From contig NC_060116.1 in NCBI RefSeq assembly GCF_021155765.1, positions 3,906,001 to 3,970,000 on the forward strand: DNA of 64,000 nucleotides, in the 5' to 3' direction. The first letter of the stretch is position 1; each line of letters begins with the position of its first letter. The DNA is from Diprion similis (lineage: Eukaryota; Arthropoda; Insecta; Hymenoptera; Diprionidae). The translations under genes were made by a program, and so were the position numbers. Below the pieces are notes generated by a model. It worked only from the letters and a program-made list of their open reading frames with translations. It was not told the origin of the DNA and searched no databases. Positions 61,201 through 64,000 of the stretch are shown one piece after another.

Positions 61201-63874
61201 TTTTCTGAGTTCCTGGGCGTCCAATTAATCTAAAAAGGGTCATACAAATCGATTCCGAGACGACAAATTCTCGGCTCCAAAAATGAATAAAAAAGGAAGG
61301 CTAACCCCTTTGGATTTTTTGCGAAAATTTCGACGATTCTGAAAAGTGCTGAAATAAATTCCTTCAGGCACTATTCCGACGTAATTTTGCGAGAAAAATC
61401 GATTGATTGCAGTCCGAATGCGCTGCGAGCAACGGATCAAAAGTTAAAGCCAAAAAACGAAAGACGTATTTTCCTAATTTTTCTGCTGCTGGTCTTTGCG
61501 TTGTCATTTCTCTGCTGTTGGTCCTACGCTTTTTTTCTGGTGTTTTCTGAGTTCCTGGGCGTCCAATTAATCTAAAAAGGGTCATCCTAATCGATTCCGA
61601 GACGACAAATTCTCGGCTCCAAAAATGAATAAAAAAGGAAGGCTAACCCCTTTGGATTTTTTGCCAAAATTTCGACGATTCTGAAAAGTGCTGAAATAAA
61701 TTCCTTCAGGCACTATTCCGACGTAATTTTGCGAGAAAAATCGATTGATTGCAGTCCGAATGCGCTGCGAGCAACGGATCAAAAGTTAGAGCCAAAAAAC
61801 GAAAGACGTATTTTCCTAATTTTTCTGCTGCTGGTCTTTGCGTTGTCATTTCTCTGCTGTTGGTCCTACGCTTTTTTTCTGGTGTTTTCTGAGTTCCTGG
61901 GCGTCCAATTAATCTAAAAAGGGTCATACAAATCGATTCCGAGACGACAAATTCTCGGCTCCAAAAATGAATAAAAAAGGAAGGCTAACCCCTTTGGATT
62001 TTTTGCGAAAATTTCGACGATTCTGAAAAGTGCTGAAATAAATTCCTTCAGGCACTATTCCGACGTCATTTTGCGAGATAAATCGATAGATCGCAGTCCG
62101 AATGCGCTGCGAGCAACGGATCAAAAGTTAGAGCCAAAAAACGAAAGACGTATTTTCTTAATTTTTCTGCTGCTGGTCTTTGAGTTGTAATTCCTCTGCT
62201 GTTGGTCCTACGCTTTTTGTCTGGTGTTTTCTGAGTTCCTGGGCGTCCGAATAATCTAAAAAGGGTTATACAAATCAAATCCGAGACGACAAATTCTCGG
62301 CTCCAAAAATGAATAAAAAAGGAAGGCTAACCCCTTTGGATTTTTTGCGAAAATTTCGACGATTCTGAAAAGTGCTGAAATAAATTCCTTCAGGCACTAT
62401 TCCGACGTAATTTTGCGAGAAAAATCGATTGATTGCAGTCCGAATGCGCTGCGAGCAACGGATCAAAAGTTAGAGCCAAAAAACGAAAGACGTATTTTCC
62501 TAATTTTTCTGCTGCTGGTCTTTGCGTTGTCATTTCTCTGCTGTTGGTCCTACGCTTTTTTTCTGGTGTTTTCTGAGTTCCTGGGCGTCCAATTAATCTA
62601 AAAAGGGTCATCCTAATCGATTCCGAGACGACAAATTCTCGGCTCCAAAAATGAATAAAAAAGGAAGGCTAACCCCTTTGGATTTTTTGCGAAAATTTCG
62701 ACGATTCTGAAAAGTGCTGAAATAAATTCCTTCAGGCACTATTCCGACGTAATTTTGCGAGAAAAATCGATTGATTGCAGTCCGAATGCGCTGCGAGCAA
62801 CGGATCAAAAGTTAGAGCCAAAAAACGAAAGACGTATTTTCCTAATTTTTCTGCTGCTGGTCTTTGCGTTGTCATTTCTCTGCTGTTGGTCCTACGCTTT
62901 TTTTCTGGTGTTTTCTGAGTTCCTGGGCGTCCAATTAATCTAAAACGGGTCATACAAATCGATTCCGAGACGACAAATTCTCGGCTCCAAAAATGAATAA
63001 AAAAGGAAGGCTAACCCCTTTGGATTTTTTGCGAAAATTTCGACGATTCTGAAAAGTGCTGAAATAAATTCCTTCAGGCACTATTCCGACGTAATTTTGC
63101 GAGAAAAATCGATTGATCGCAGTCCGAATGCGCTGCGAGCAACGGATCAGAAGTTAGAGCCAAAAAACGAAAGACGTATTTTCTTAATTTTTCTGCTGCT
63201 GGTCTTCGAGTTGTAATTCCTCTGCTGTTGGTCCTACGCTTTTTTTCTGGTGTTTTCTGAGTTCCTGGGCGTCCAATTCATCTAAAAAGGGTCATACAAA
63301 TCGATTCCTAGACGACAAATACTCGTCTCCAAAAATGAATAAAAAAGGAAGGCTAACCCCTTTGGATTTTTTGCGAAAATTTCGACGATTTTGAAAAGTG
63401 CTGAAATAAATTCCTTCAGGCACTATTCCGACGTAATTTTGCGAGAAAAATCGATTGATCGCAGTCCGAATGCGCTGCGAGCAACGGATCAAAAGTTAGA
63501 GCCAAAAAACGAAAGACGTATTTTCTTAATTTTTCTGCTCCTGGTCTTTGAGTTGTAATTCCTCTGCTGTTGGTCCCACGCTTTTTTTCTGGTGTTTTCT
63601 GAGTTCCTGGGCGTCCGAATAATCTAAAAAGGGTCATACAAATCGATTCCGAGACGACAAATTCTCGGCTCTAAAAATGAATAAAAAAGGAAGGCTAACC
63701 CCTTTGGATTTTTTGCGAAAATTTCGACGATTCTGAAAAGTGCTGAAATAAATTCCTTCAGGCACTATTCCGACGTCATTTTGCGAGATAAATCGATAGA
63801 TCGCAGTCCGAATGCGCTGCGAGCAACGGATCAAAAGTTAGAGCCAAAAAACGAAAGACGTATTTTCTTAATTT
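55280..63874. repeat. Large multi-monomer duplications in satellite
   Basis: About 55,280-56,990 recurs at about 60,070-61,780 (offset 4788, 14 monomers), sharing 'gcggtccgaatgcgc' with 'gattaaaag', 'ttttgcaagaaaaat' and 'catcctaatcg'. About 56,470-58,060 recurs at 62,284-63,874 (offset 5814, 17 monomers), sharing 'acaaatactcgtctcc' and 'cgtcattttgcgagataaatcgatag'. The three-monomer offset difference reflects an extra insertion around 61,790-62,800. Confidence 0.75.
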
Positions 63875-64000
63875 TTCTGCTGCTGGTCTTTGAGTTGTAA
63901 TTCCTCTGCTGTTGGTCCTACGCTTTTTTTCTGGTGTTTTCTGAGTTCCTGGGCGTCCGAATAATCTAAAAAGGGTTATACAAATCAAATCCGAGACGAC

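Larger units (their letters stand above)
44600..64000. repeat. 342-bp satellite DNA array (~57 monomers)
   Basis: Head-to-tail monomers of 342 bp fill the rest of the window and continue past its end. Anchors such as 'ctgcgagcaacggatcaaaag' recur at exact 342-base steps: 18 steps from 45,025 to 51,181, one step of 341 (deletion in 'ctctgctgttggtcc' near 51,255), then 36 steps to 63,834. Each monomer has a TCGATTGATCGCAG segment, an A-rich 'aaaatgaataaaaaaggaagg', a T-run 'cgctttttttctgg', and the dyad CCGAGA-N8-TCTCGG (for example 45524-45543). Monomer families differ at 'gttgtcatttctctg', 'gttgtaattcctctg' or 'gttgtgatttctctg'. Open frames of 62-76 codons on both strands are a by-product of repeat homogeneity. 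Centromeric or pericentromeric heterochromatin is the usual home of such arrays; location is inference. Confidence 0.97.

Noticed and set aside
44600..64000. Many 62-76-codon frames on both strands as a gene family
   Set aside because: They repeat with the satellite period, overlap each other on opposite strands, lack splice or promoter context, and vary as non-coding repeats would.
44600..64000. CENP-B box in the satellite monomer
   Set aside because: The closest match on the minus strand (TTCGCAAAAAATCC) keeps TTCG and one later A and C but lacks the GGG, so it does not meet the motif.
44600..64000. CRISPR array
   Set aside because: Units are long, contiguous and near-identical with no spacer-repeat alternation, and the DNA is eukaryotic.

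Overview
The window looks like insect nuclear DNA. It is AT-rich, has spliced genes with GT-AG introns and no operons, and is full of decayed transposons. The diagnostic genes are exons of the insect-only odorant receptor (OR, 7tm_6) family. A hymenopteran fits the tandem OR layout, but the order cannot be fixed from sequence alone.

Bases 1-44,000 are a degraded OR cluster, all on the plus strand. Receptor A (4852-6389) shows only its four 3' exons; exons 1-2 would lie left of the window or are lost. Receptor B' (9989-10060) is a relic: the first ~24 codons of exon 1, cut off by foreign sequence that carries a TATA box and five AGTAG repeats. Receptor B can be assembled as a full six-exon gene: 26561-26854, 29805-30211, 35578-35677, 35784-35894, 36862-37020 and 37094-37150. 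All exon phases agree and the product is 375 residues. Two duplicated blocks explain the layout. 2428-6961 matches 33397-37732 (intron 2 to past the stop), and 8175-10060 matches 24752-26630 (5' flank plus start of exon 1). Gene B's introns hold a dead hAT element, an inverted SINE-like pair and degenerate ~119-bp repeats.

Other pieces in this part are a CACTA/EnSpm-like transposase fragment with a hairpin at its 3' end (1236-1991), GC-rich hairpins (2145-2407), a palindromic MITE (22300-22490), a foldback (39847-39978) and a frame-broken TFIIS N-domain-like fragment (40150-40296). Two unassigned minus-strand exon candidates lie at 3091-3189 and 15578-15794. Long stretches (10.5-15.5, 15.8-22.3 and 40.4-43.9 kb) hold nothing recognisable.

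Bases ~43,950-64,000 are a satellite array that runs off the window end. It has about 57 near-identical 342-bp monomers, preceded by about two decayed ones. Register is almost perfect: over 55 monomers only one 1-bp deletion (near 51,255) is seen. Shared private variants at offsets of 3, 4, 11, 12, 14 and 17 monomers show multi-monomer block duplications. This array is the most striking structure in the window.
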